A stretch of 64,000 nt of DNA from Hoeflea sp. IMCC20628 (GCF_001011155.1 NZ_CP011479.1:4015662-4079661); one strand, 5' to 3'; positions 29,385-38,649 are shown, counted from the stretch's first letter. Translations and numbers: made by a program. Notes: a model not told the origin generated them from the letters alone.

Positions 29385-30404
29385 TTGAAAAACAAACGAA
29401 ATAGTGGAATTACAATTGCCGATGTCGCACGCGAAGCCAATGTTAGCGCTATGACTGTATCGCGCGCCTTGCGCGAACCGGAGCGGGTCTCGGCGAAATC
29501 GCTGGAACGCATCCGCGCGGTGATCGCGCGGCTGGGATACCTGCCCGACCCGGCGGCTCAGGCGCTGGCCGCCGGACGCACCAACGTGATCGGGGTGATC
29601 GTCCCGTCGGTGACGAACAATGTTTTTGCCGATGTCATGCGCGGCGTCTACACGGCGGCGGAAGGCAGCAAATGGCAGGTGCAATTGGGCAATTCGCGCT
29701 ACTCGGCACTGGAGGAAGAGCGGCTGGTCAAGACATTCCTCAGCCAGCGGCCGGCAGGGCTGATCATCTCGGGCATTGACCAATCGGAGGTGACGCGGGC
29801 GCTGTTGCAAGCCGCCCCCTGCCGCATCGTGCAGATCATGGAGATCTCGGACCAGCCGCTCGACATGATGATCGGTTTCTCGCATCTGGAAGGCGCGCGC
29901 GCCGCGGCCCGGCACTTGCTGGAGATGGGCTACAAGAGGCCAGGCTTTCTCGGCGCCCGGCTCGATCCGCGCACGCAACGGCGGTTGCAAGGGTTTCGTG
30001 ATGTGATGGGTGCAGCCGGCCTGATTGACGCGCGCCGCATCGTCACCACGCCGCAGGCCTCGACAGTGACGCTCGGCGGCATGCTGATGGCGGATCTTTT
30101 GTCACGGGCGCCCGACACCGACGCGATCCTGTGCAACAATGACGATCTGGCGCTGGGCGCGCTGTTTGAGTGCCAGCGCCGCGGCCTTGCGGTGCCCGGC
30201 GAGATCGGCATTTGCGGCTTCAACGATCTGGAGATGATGGCCGCCGCCTATCCGGCGATCACAAGCGTGCGCACCCACCGCTACGAGATGGGCGAACGCG
30301 CCATGCGGATGCTTGCCGACGCGCTGGACGGACACGAACCGGAAGAGCCGGTAATCGATCTCGGCTTCGAAATGGTTGCCCGGCAAAGCACGCTGCGCGG
30401 CTAG
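29385..30404 (+). CDS. LacI-family transcriptional regulator (GntR-like) of gluconate genes
   Basis: A 339-residue repressor with an N-terminal LacI helix-turn-helix (ITIADVAREANVSAMTVSRAL) and hinge, then a periplasmic-binding-like sensor domain (VIGVIVPSVTNNVFADVMRG) ending in VIDLGFEMVARQST. Translation appears to start at a TTG at 29385 with only a weak AG-rich box upstream. It is divergent from gntK and the TRAP genes, with an operator between them, so it most likely represses gluconate uptake and is relieved by gluconate or 6-phosphogluconate. Structured repeat copy B follows after its stop. Confidence 0.9.
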   Translation: MKNKRNSGITIADVAREANVSAMTVSRALREPERVSAKSLERIRAVIARLGYLPDPAAQALAAGRTNVIGVIVPSVTNNVFADVMRGVYTAAEGSKWQVQLGNSRYSALEEERLVKTFLSQRPAGLIISGIDQSEVTRALLQAAPCRIVQIMEISDQPLDMMIGFSHLEGARAAARHLLEMGYKRPGFLGARLDPRTQRRLQGFRDVMGAAGLIDARRIVTTPQASTVTLGGMLMADLLSRAPDTDAILCNNDDLALGALFECQRRGLAVPGEIGICGFNDLEMMAAAYPAITSVRTHRYEMGERAMRMLADALDGHEPEEPVIDLGFEMVARQSTLRG

Positions 30405-30439
30405 CAGCTGTTCGCTGGAGGGCTGGGGCGGCGGCACAC

Positions 30440-31070
30440 CAAAACCCCGCGCGCGAAATTTTTTTCGCCGGCGGTTTGGGGCAGTTCGGGGTCCGGGTTT
30501 GAGACCGGAGTGCGGGGCGCGGGCGGCTGGCCCGTGGTGGTGGCGAAGAAGGGCTTGGCGCAGTCTCCCGCGCCCCGCCGGTGACGGATGCCCATGCCTT
30601 CCGGGCACGGGCGGGCAACTCCTCCTGCGAACGCATCACCTCAAGCCCTGGCGCGGTTTCGTCTTGTTCGGCTTGGTCAGGGCCGAACCCGCCCTCTCCC
30701 CAGGCAACAGGCGAGGCAACCCGCCACATGCGCCCGGGGACTTGTCAGGCCGGCGCTGCAAGTGGGACGCGCGCCGCGCAGACCGGCCAGCCCGCCGGGC
30801 AGTGCGACACACAGCAAACGCCGCCGGGGCCGGCCAGGCCGGGCCACCGGTTGCGGCCTTCGCACGACCACCTTTCTGTCAGCTCCACTTTTTGCTGACG
30901 GGCGTCCATGCTGGCCGGGATGATGTTTCGCAAGCGTCTGACCCGCGATGCGGCCCCGCGCGCCAAACCTCACCGCCTTCCGCCGGCCAAAGCTCCGTGG
31001 GCTCCAGCCATCCGTTGCGACGGAAGGTTTTGGCAGTATCGCATGGGCGGAAAGGGTGGGGAAAATATTG
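30440..31070 (+). repeat. Structured long repeat, copy B (pair with 10830-11405)
   Basis: About 0.63 kb in the region 30405-31230 that has no credible gene. It starts within 40 bases of the regulator stop codon and aligns by eye with 10830-11405. The 5' hairpin contains gcgaaa/tttcgc closed by TTTT. A perfect 12-bp stem, gcggggcgcggg with cccgcgccccgc, brackets an inner hairpin cgggc/gcccg; the same nested plan survives in copy A despite sequence change. The 3' block cagtatcgcatggg plus aaagggtggggaaaat is nearly identical. Open frames on both strands of it look spurious. Confidence 0.65.
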
Positions 31071-31230
31071 GGGATAGAACATCCGCGGAACAGGGGAGTT
31101 TCACAATCAATGCGGTAGGCATTTTGCGATTCCGGATCACTGGTTTCCCAATCAAAATGCATAAACGGGTGTGTTGGCTGTACAAAACAGGAGGGATGCG
31201 CGCGCAGCACTAGCCATGCATGCAATTGCC

Positions 31231-32605
31231 GTAATTACCCACCCCCTTGCCATGCACCACAATGTCTGAATCCATGATGATATGGATCGGACTGATTTGC
31301 AGCAGCTGAGCAAGGACGAATTGATCGAGATGGTGCTTCGGCTCCAACGGCCTGCCAAGGATTCTCGGACGTCTTCCAAGCCGCCCTCTACGGACAAGAA
31401 AGAGAAACGCGTCAACTCACGACCGGGTGGAGCCAAGCCCGGGCATGAACCCCACAATAGGGTGCTGGCGGATTTTGCCGACATGTTTCGCGATCATGAA
31501 CCGACCGCCTGCAAGAGATGCGGCCATGCGTTTTCCGGTGATGATACGATGGTGCTGGCCGGGGCCTATGACGAGATCGATATTCCTGCGATCCGTCCTC
31601 ATGTCACCCGGCATCGGCGTTTTTCCTGTCATTGCCCGCAATGCGGCACGACGACAAAAGCCACCGCACCTGCCGTGGCAACCGCAACGCCGTTCGGGCC
31701 AGGCATTCACGCGCTGGCGATCTACCTCAAGAGTTTCCATGCATTGTCTTACGAACGCCTGAGCGGTGTGTTCATGGATATCTTCGGCCTCCATGCGAGC
31801 GAGGGCGCGATCATGAACATGTTTGCCCGCTCCCGTCCGAGCTTCCAGGCCACAGCACAGGCCGCCAAGGCCAGCCTTCGAGCCGCCCGCGTTGTCGCCA
31901 GCGACGAAACCGGTGTGCGTATTGAGGGCACAAATGCCCAACACTGGGTTTTTCATTGCAAGGATGCCGTTGTCCACCAGCCCGATTACTCCCGTGCAGC
32001 ACGGGTCGTTCACGAGACCATGGGCGGCCATGTCCCCGAGGTATGGATATCTGATCGGTATTCAGCCCAGCAATCTCACGGCCATCGACATCAAACCTGC
32101 CTTGCACATTTGGCGCGTGATACAGCCTTTGCGCTGGAACATGGCGAGGATGATCTCCCTCTTCGCTTCCAGCTTTGGTTTGGCCGTGTGTTTGATTTCG
32201 CCAGAGCCATAAGCACATTCGCTGCGTCTACCGTCGCAAGCAAGAAGCGCAAATTCGATAAACAGCTTGCCGGGCTTCTATGCGCCCCGACTTCATGCGA
32301 CCTGGCCCAAAAGCTCCAGGCCAAGATCGGGCGGGCCCGCGATCAGCTGCTGACGTTTTGCGACTATCCCGGAGAAGTCGATGTCACCAACAACACATCT
32401 GAGCGAAAGCTCCGTCCATGGGTCATTCAGCGAAAGGTGACAAACGGATATCGCGCCATGTGGGCCGCCCAAGCCGAAGCGAACATACGCACGACAGTCG
32501 ATACCGCACGCCTCAAAGGCGCAAACCCCTTCCAGGTCATCGCATCCGTCCTGGCATAGGCCGGTAGAAGAACCGGAAATCACGAATTCAGGGGTGGGTA
32601 ATTAC
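31231..32605 (+). mobile_element. IS66-family insertion sequence, copy 1 (intact)
   Basis: A 1375-bp element with terminal inverted repeats: GTAATTACCCACCCC at the left end and GGGGTGGGTAATTAC at the right. It is flanked by a perfect 8-bp target duplication, caattgcc at 31223-31230 and 32606-32613. The GTAA ends and 8-bp duplication are IS66 traits. Unlike classical IS66 it encodes a single transposase and no TnpA/TnpB, as in the ISBst12 subgroup. It inserted in the spacer between structured repeat B and the accessory island. Confidence 0.95.
31282..32559 (+). CDS. tnpC: IS66-family transposase (copy 1)
   Basis: A 425-residue DDE transposase. An N-terminal helical region is followed by a zinc-finger-like block (CKRCGHAF at 77-84 and CHCPQCG at 116-122), then the IS66 DDE core with Asp208 (ASDETG), Asp258 (ISDRYS) and Glu374 (NNTSERKLRP). 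The ATG at 31282 gives the same start in all copies. It is shorter than the usual 500-residue IS66 TnpC, in line with the single-gene subgroup. It is intact and could supply transposase in trans to the broken copies. Confidence 0.95.
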   Translation: MDRTDLQQLSKDELIEMVLRLQRPAKDSRTSSKPPSTDKKEKRVNSRPGGAKPGHEPHNRVLADFADMFRDHEPTACKRCGHAFSGDDTMVLAGAYDEIDIPAIRPHVTRHRRFSCHCPQCGTTTKATAPAVATATPFGPGIHALAIYLKSFHALSYERLSGVFMDIFGLHASEGAIMNMFARSRPSFQATAQAAKASLRAARVVASDETGVRIEGTNAQHWVFHCKDAVVHQPDYSRAARVVHETMGGHVPEVWISDRYSAQQSHGHRHQTCLAHLARDTAFALEHGEDDLPLRFQLWFGRVFDFARAISTFAASTVASKKRKFDKQLAGLLCAPTSCDLAQKLQAKIGRARDQLLTFCDYPGEVDVTNNTSERKLRPWVIQRKVTNGYRAMWAAQAEANIRTTVDTARLKGANPFQVIASVLA

Positions 32606-32716
32606 CAATTGCCCCGCAGAAAACAGATGTTACTCTTCAATACCTAGCAACAACCGACTCGACAGCCAGCCATTGCGCAATTCGCGCTAAATAACACCAA
32701 CTTCATGACCGACCAC
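32606..32716. other. Host spacer between IS copies, holding the original 3' end of the membrane-protein gene
   Basis: This 111-bp piece of host DNA separates IS copies 1 and 2. Read on the minus strand across the copy 2 target site (ccgaccac), it restores the last codons of the membrane-protein gene at 36263-36967: the uninterrupted frame would end ...VVGHEVGVI with a TAG at 32687-32689. Confidence 0.8.
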
Positions 32717-32767
32717 GTAATTACCCACCCCCTTGCCATGCACCACAATGTCTGAATCCATGATGAT

Positions 32768-33687
32768 ATGGATCGGACTGATTTGCAGCAGCTGAGCAAG
32801 GACGAATTGATCGAGATGGTGCTTCGGCTCCAACGGCCTGCCAAGGATTCTCGGACGTCTTCCAAGCCGCCCTCTACGGACAAGAAAGAGAAACGCGTCA
32901 ACTCACGACCGGGTGGAGCCAAGCCCGGGCATGAACCCCACAATAGGGTGCTGGCGGATTTTGCCGACATGTTTCGCGATCATGAACCGACCGCCTGCAA
33001 GAGATGCGGCCATGCGTTTTCCGGTGATGATACGATGGTGCTGGCCGGGGCCTATGACGAGATCGATATTCCTGCGATCCGTCCTCATGTCACCCGGCAT
33101 CGGCGTTTTTCCTGTCATTGCCCGCAATGCGGCACGACGACAAAAGCCACCGCACCTGCCGTGGCAACCGCAACGCCGTTCGGGCCAGGCATTCACGCGC
33201 TGGCGATCTACCTCAAGAGTTTCCATGCATTGTCTTACGAACGCCTGAGCGGTGTGTTCATGGATATTTTCGGCCTCCATGCGAGCGAGGGCGCGATCAT
33301 GAACATGTTTGCCCGCTCCCGTCCGAGCTTCCAGGCCACAGCACAGGCCGCCAAGGCCAGCCTTCGAGCCGCCCGCGTTGTCGCCAGCGACGAAACCGGT
33401 GTGCGTATTGAGGGCACAAATGCCCAACACTGGGTTTTTCATTGCAAGGATGCCGTTGTCCACCAGCCCGATTACTCCCGTGCAGCACGGGTCGTTCACG
33501 AGACCATGGGCGGCCATGTCCCCGAGGTATGGATATCTGATCGGTATTCAGCCCAGCAATCTCACGGCCATCGACATCAAACCTGCCTTGCACATTTGGC
33601 GCGTGATACAGCCTTTGCGCTGGAACATGGCGAGGATGATCTCCCTCTTCGCTTCCAGCTTTGGTTTGGCCGTGTGTTTGATTTCGC
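32768..33687 (+). pseudogene. tnpC: IS66 transposase of copy 2, N-terminal part
   Basis: About the first 307 codons of the copy 2 transposase, including two of the three catalytic residues, are cut off by insertion of another copy after FDFA. The rest of this gene resumes at 35855. It should be inactive. Confidence 0.92.
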
Positions 33688-35062
33688 GTAATTACCCACC
33701 CCCTTGCCATGCACCACAATGTCTGAATCCATGATGATATGGATCGGACTGATTTGCAGCAGCTGAGCAAGGACGAATTGATCGAGATGGTGCTTCGGCT
33801 CCAACGGCCTGCCAAGGATTCTCGGACGTCTTCCAAGCCGCCCTCTACGGACAAGAAAGAGAAACGCGTCAACTCACGACCGGGTGGAGCCAAGCCCGGG
33901 CATGAACCCCACAATAGGGTGCTGGCGGATTTTGCCGACATGTTTCGCGATCATGAACCGACCGCCTGCAAGAGATGCGGCCATGCGTTTTCCGGTGATG
34001 ATACGATGGTGCTGGCCGGGGCCTATGACGAGATCGATATTCCTGCGATCCGTCCTCATGTCACCCGGCATCGGCGTTTTTCCTGTCATTGCCCGCAATG
34101 CGGCACGACGACAAAAGCCACCGCACCTGCCGTGGCAACCGCAACGCCGTTCGGGCCAGGCATTCACGCGCTGGCGATCTACCTCAAGAGTTTCCATGCA
34201 TTGTCTTACGAACGCCTGAGCGGTGTGTTCATGGATATCTTCGGCCTCCATGCGAGCGAGGGCGCGATCATGAACATGTTTGCCCGCTCCCGTCCGAGCT
34301 TCCAGGCCACAGCACAGGCCGCCAAGGCCAGCCTTCGAGCCGCCCGCGTTGTCGCCAGCGACGAAACCGGTGTGCGTATTGAGGGCACAAATGCCCAACA
34401 CTGGGTTTTTCATTGCAAGGATGCCGTTGTCCACCAGCCCGATTACTCCCGTGCAGCACGGGTCGTTCACGAGACCATGGGCGGCCATGTCCCCGAGGTA
34501 TGGATATCTGATCGGTATTCAGCCCAGCAATCTCACGGCCATCGACATCAAACCTGCCTTGCACATTTGGCGCGTGATACAGCCTTTGCGCTGGAACATG
34601 GCGAGGATGATCTCCCTCTTCGCTTCCAGCTTTGGTTTGGCCGTGTGTTTGATTTCGCCAGAGCCATAAGCACATTCGCTGCGTCTACCGTCGCAAGCAA
34701 GAAGCGCAAATTCGATAAACAGCTTGCCGGGCTTCTATGCGCCCCGACTTCATGCGACCTGGCCCAAAAGCTCCAGGCCAAGATCGGGCGGGCCCGCGAT
34801 CAGCTGCTGACGTTTTGCGACTATCCCGGAGAAGTCGATGTCACCAACAACACATCTGAGCGAAAGCTCCGTCCATGGGTCATTCAGCGAAAGGTGACAA
34901 ACGGATATCGCGCCATGTGGGCCGCCCAAGCCGAAGCGAACATACGCACGACAGTCGATACCGCACGCCTCAAAGGCGCAAACCCCTTCCAGGTCATCGC
35001 ATCCGTCCTGGCATAGGCCGGTAGAAGAACCGGAAATCACGAATTCAGGGGTGGGTAATTAC
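33688..35062 (+). mobile_element. IS66-family insertion sequence, copy 3 (intact, nested)
   Basis: A full-length 1375-bp copy with both terminal repeats. Its right side abuts tgaacatg (35063-35070), which begins the remnant of a fourth copy. Its left side abuts gatttcgc, the target site within copy 2. The mismatched flanks show that copy 3 is either a recombination product or landed in copy 4 whose left 590 bp was later deleted. Confidence 0.92.
33739..35016 (+). CDS. tnpC: IS66-family transposase (copy 3)
   Basis: An intact 425-residue transposase whose protein is identical in appearance to that of copy 1, with all DDE residues (Asp208, Asp258, Glu374) and the zinc-finger-like block. This near-identity implies that copies 1 and 3 are recent. 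Confidence 0.95.
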   Translation: MDRTDLQQLSKDELIEMVLRLQRPAKDSRTSSKPPSTDKKEKRVNSRPGGAKPGHEPHNRVLADFADMFRDHEPTACKRCGHAFSGDDTMVLAGAYDEIDIPAIRPHVTRHRRFSCHCPQCGTTTKATAPAVATATPFGPGIHALAIYLKSFHALSYERLSGVFMDIFGLHASEGAIMNMFARSRPSFQATAQAAKASLRAARVVASDETGVRIEGTNAQHWVFHCKDAVVHQPDYSRAARVVHETMGGHVPEVWISDRYSAQQSHGHRHQTCLAHLARDTAFALEHGEDDLPLRFQLWFGRVFDFARAISTFAASTVASKKRKFDKQLAGLLCAPTSCDLAQKLQAKIGRARDQLLTFCDYPGEVDVTNNTSERKLRPWVIQRKVTNGYRAMWAAQAEANIRTTVDTARLKGANPFQVIASVLA

Positions 35063-35854
35063 TGAACATGTTTGCCCGCTCCCGTCCGAGCTTCCAGGCC
35101 ACAGCACAGGCCGCCAAGGCCAGCCTTCGAGCCGCCCGCGTTGTCGCCAGCGACGAAACCGGTGTGCGTATTGAGGGCACAAATGCCCAACACTGGGTTT
35201 TTCATTGCAAGGATGCCGTTGTCCACCAGCCCGATTACTCCCGTGCAGCACGGGTCGTTCACGAGACCATGGGCGGCCATGTCCCCGAGGTATGGATATC
35301 TGATCGGTATTCAGCCCAGCAATCTCACGGCCATCGACATCAAACCTGCCTTGCACATTTGGCGCGTGATACAGCCTTTGCGCTGGAACATGGCGAGGAT
35401 GATCTCCCTCTTCGCTTCCAGCTTTGGTTTGGCCGTGTGTTTGATTTCGCCAGAGCCATAAGCACATTCGCTGCGTCTACCGTCGCAAGCAAGAAGCGCA
35501 AATTCGATAAACAGCTTGCGGGGCTTCTATGCGCCCCGACTTCATGCGACCTGGCCCAAAAGCTCCAGGCCAAGATCGGGCGGGCCCGCGATCAGCTGCT
35601 GACGTTTTGCGACTATCCCGGAGAAGTCGATGTCACCAACAACACATCTGAGCGAAAGCTCCGTCCATGGGTCATTCAGAGAAAGGTGACAAACGGATAT
35701 CGCGCCATGTGGGCCGCCCAAGCCGAGGCGGATGTACGCACAACCGTCGATACCGCCCGCCTTAAAGGCGCAAATCCCTTCCAGGTTATCGCATCCGTCT
35801 TGGCGTAGGCCGACATCAAGGCCCGAAATCATAAATTCAGGGGTGGGTAATTAC
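35063..35854 (+). mobile_element. IS66-family insertion sequence, copy 4, right-end remnant (792 bp)
   Basis: Corresponds to the last 792 bp of the element, starting inside the transposase at tgaacatg and ending at a proper right repeat at 35854, followed by gatttcgc. Up to 35519 it equals the other copies; from 35520 onward it differs at many positions, including the last 30 bases before the terminal repeat. It is therefore a different isoform or a mosaic. Its left 583-591 bp is missing, most simply lost by recombination with copy 3. Confidence 0.88.
35068..35808 (+). pseudogene. tnpC: IS66 transposase fragment of copy 4, C-terminal part
   Basis: Codes for about the last 246 residues, retaining all three catalytic positions but lacking the N-terminal DNA-binding part. 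It differs from the other copies near the end (EADVRTT instead of EANIRTT). It has no start signals and is presumably inactive. Confidence 0.88.
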
Positions 35855-36220
35855 GATTTCGCCAGAGCCATAAGCACATTCGCTGCGTCTACCGTCGCAA
35901 GCAAGAAGCGCAAATTCGATAAACAGCTTGCCGGGCTTCTATGCGCCCCGACTTCATGCGACCTGGCCCAAAAGCTCCAGGCCAAGATCGGGCGGGCCCG
36001 CGATCAGCTGCTGACGTTTTGCGACTATCCCGGAGAAGTCGATGTCACCAACAACACATCTGAGCGAAAGCTCCGTCCATGGGTCATTCAGCGAAAGGTG
36101 ACAAACGGATATCGCGCCATGTGGGCCGCCCAAGCCGAAGCGAACATACGCACGACAGTCGATACCGCACGCCTCAAAGGCGCAAACCCCTTCCAGGTCA
36201 TCGCATCCGTCCTGGCATAG
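35855..36220 (+). pseudogene. tnpC: IS66 transposase of copy 2, C-terminal part
   Basis: Continuation of the copy 2 transposase after the nested insertion, starting with a second gatttcgc and including the glutamate of the DDE triad. It ends at the same TAG as the intact copies, 46 bases before the right repeat. Confidence 0.9.
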
Positions 36221-36262
36221 GCCGGTAGAAGAACCGGAAATCACGAATTCAGGGGTGGGTAA

Positions 36263-36967
36263 TTACCCGACCACGCATAATACACGGGTAGTAAACGTAA
36301 ATCCGGGAACAGAAAGGAGCAGAAAACCTAATGCATAAAACAACAATATAAAATATACTACATAGCGTAAAGTATGCCTGTCTTGCACGCTATAGAAACT
36401 GCGCAACACATCAACCCTCAACTGCCCATCAGTATCTTGCCGAAGTCCGTCAGAGGCCGCTTTTAGGCTCTTCTTGCGCTCTAGCCACGGAGCGCGCTGT
36501 ATGAAACTCGACGCGATTTCAGGTCTGCGCGAATGGATCGTTGCGTACATAGATCGAAGGTTTCGAGCTGAGACGTTATCAACAGAACTAACAACATAAT
36601 CTGTAATATTTCGTGCGTCTTTAATCGCTTCCGGCGAAAAAAATCTATATGCAATGGTGCCAATACCAAGAAGCAAGAGACCACAATAAACGAAATTCAG
36701 ACGCATAGAAAAATCAATCCACGGCAGACATTGGCCGGGTTGAGCTTGGATATCAAGCAAACCACCTAATCCACCCAAATAGTTCTCAATTTTCTCATGA
36801 TATAAAATCATGTAGCCGACAAATGGCGTAGACATTGTGATAGCTGCGGGAATACTCTGGCCGAAACCTCGCAACATATGCCAGTTCAACACCCTAAAGC
36901 GCCACGCCTCAGCCTTCCAATTATTAATCTGAACAAGGTTCGCACCCACCTGATCACCGCTAGACAT
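36263..36967 (-). CDS. Membrane protein of unknown family, candidate effector of the ABC-3C-like island; 3' end altered by IS
   Basis: A 234-residue protein that I do not recognise. Three hydrophobic helices are visible (about residues 36-56, 88-108 and 200-222), with a charged region of about 90 residues between the second and third. I chose the ATG at 36967 (MSSGDQVG), which overlaps the ATPase stop by 8 bases, so it is translated with the island. IS copy 2 inserted right at its end: the stop now used is inside the IS terminal repeat, and the last six original residues (HEVGVI) have been lost. The gene is AT-rich like its neighbours. A membrane-acting effector is a guess from its place in the operon. 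Confidence 0.65.
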   Translation of the reverse strand: MSSGDQVGANLVQINNWKAEAWRFRVLNWHMLRGFGQSIPAAITMSTPFVGYMILYHEKIENYLGGLGGLLDIQAQPGQCLPWIDFSMRLNFVYCGLLLLGIGTIAYRFFSPEAIKDARNITDYVVSSVDNVSARNLRSMYATIHSRRPEIASSFIQRAPWLERKKSLKAASDGLRQDTDGQLRVDVLRSFYSVQDRHTLRYVVYFILLFYALGFLLLSVPGFTFTTRVLCVVG

Positions 36968-38649
36968 TTGCAAAACGCAATGTACGGTTCTGGTGGGTGT
37001 AAAACGCCCCAACGGTCACATCAGGATTATCAAGCTCTGGGGCAATCATAGAAGTTGCTATAATCATTTGATTTTTGGAAATAGCAGTAGATGACTTTTC
37101 ATACAGAATACGCTGAAAATTCTTGCTTCGCTCCGGCTCCATACCCTTATCCTCGATCGTATCCATTAGCATGAATCGTGGATGAGAAAACGATTTCTCG
37201 TTCGCAGCAGCGATCGTCATCGAGGCGATAAAACTGTTCCGAAGGTAAACCATTGAACTCGCTGAGAAGAAGGACTCACCATTCACGTTTATTCTATCTC
37301 CATCAAACTCAAAATTCACAGACTCCGCATTCTTGAATGTCGACTGCCGTTCCAGATCTCTTCTCAAAAAATCTAAGATTTCCAGTTCAATAAAATGTCT
37401 GGCCTGCGATATCTGGCTCTGATTTCTCTTCTCCGAAGCCTTAATGACCGCTTGTACCGTATCAATTTCTCTTTGAAGATCATCACGACGAAGCTGCGCC
37501 TCGCGCAACTCGGCGACTATTGATTTTCTCGTTGCAAGCTCTTCCAGCGCTCGCTGGGCATATCCGGCCTCACGATTCAGCGATCGCAATTTTGTTCGTA
37601 ATTCAGTCGTTGGACTACGTAGTGATACCGTATAGTGACGACCAGCCTGCTCCCAAAGCTCCGTTGTTTTCGTCAGCTTAGCCTTCAAATCAGAGATTTT
37701 GCGTTGCCTGCTAGCTTGAAGGTCAAGCGAGTTTTGACGTTGCCTAGCGTATTCTGTCCATTTCTTCTCTGATTTTTCCAATCTCAATTTGAAGCTTTTG
37801 CAGCTTTGTGTAAGTTTCCTCTTGGTCATTCAGAGATAACCTGTCATCAAACTGCACAGAAAAAACCCTCGCTTCAATCTCTTCAATGCTCGTATTTAGT
37901 GTAAGTATTGCCTCTTCAAGTCTGCGCTGCTCTCCGATTAACCAATCCTCTGTCAATGGATGCCCGTCGCGGCCATGCGTCCTGATCAGCGATGCAATCC
38001 TAGCAATTACGTCCTTAATCTCGGCCTCAAAAGCTTTTAGATTCAGCTTCGCGACATAGTACTGCTCGCTAAAAGCTCCTAGCAGGAGGTGGCCCACTGT
38101 TTGACGCGTGATCGCATCGTCAAAAGGCTGACTTCTGAAAAGCTTTTCAACAGAACTAAGCTGATCCGAATAGAGCAATCTTAGAAGCTGATTCATAGTG
38201 ATTTTGGTGTTCGCTTCGCCATACTGCACCTCAGGGAGGCCAAGAAGGCGAAACATCACCTGCGAGAAGCTCTCTGAATTGCCTCGCCTAAACGAATAAC
38301 GCTCCCACCCTTCATGACTACTTTGGGCCGCCTCCGAAGAAGGCCCAAAATAGATTTTCATTGGTTGAGAGGACTTTTTTTCAATATCCCTTTGAAGAGT
38401 AATTTCTTTCCCGTTGAGCTTTACACCCATCATGACAGAATCGCACATAAGTGCAGACTCCCGCCATTGATGCTCCAACAAATCGCCACCCAAGCCATAG
38501 AAAATGAAATCCATGATGGTTGATTTTCCGGAGCTGTTTTCACCTCGAATGATGTTCAATCCAGAATGAAATTTCTCGTCAAATACACATTTTCCGCGAC
38601 GAAAAACCGTCAGGGATGTAACTTCCAAATTCGGATCAAATAACGTCAT
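36960..38649 (-). pseudogene. Rad50/SMC-like ABC ATPase of the ABC-3C-like island, split by a frameshift
   Basis: Two overlapping frames together encode one ABC ATPase of about 565 residues. The first part (38649 down to 37744) has LNIIRGENSSGKST with Walker A at residues 36-44, followed by coiled coil. The second part (about 37829 down to 36960) continues the coiled coil (KKWTEYARQRQNSL) and ends in an ABC head with FMLMDTIEDKG as Walker B. A one-base change near 37755-37770, for example one extra A in gaagaaatgg, would join them. The start ATG at 38649 overlaps the middle-component gene by 14 bases and follows an AGGTGA box. Either the gene is broken or the read has an error; a programmed frameshift is less likely. 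Confidence 0.75.

Larger units (their letters stand above)
32717..36266 (+). mobile_element. IS66-family insertion sequence, copy 2, interrupted by nested copies
   Basis: The outer copy runs from GTAATTACCC at 32717 to the right repeat ending at 36266 and is flanked by the 8-bp duplication ccgaccac (32709-32716 and 36267-36274). It is split at 33687/33688 by further copies of the same IS that carry their own duplication, gatttcgc (33680-33687 and 35855-35862). Removing the insert gives a normal 1375-bp element. Copy 2 differs from copy 1 by a C-to-T change near 33265. It has clipped the end of the island's membrane-protein gene. Confidence 0.93.

Noticed and set aside
30376..31225. Overlapping open frames on both strands in repeat copy B, some similar to frames in copy A (for example IFPTL and HAIL shared on the minus strand)
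   Set aside because: The similarity is explained by DNA-level similarity of the repeat. The frames lack ribosome sites, have indels between copies and show no domain, so I treat the region as non-coding.
31231..36266. Long direct repeats that could suggest a CRISPR array or tandem duplication
   Set aside because: The repeats are complete or broken IS66 copies with terminal inverted repeats and 8-bp target duplications; no short regular repeats with unique spacers are present.
37744..37829. Programmed ribosomal frameshift in the island ATPase
   Set aside because: There is no classical slippery heptamer with a downstream structure at the switch, and an ATPase split is not known to need a frameshift; a plain indel is simpler.
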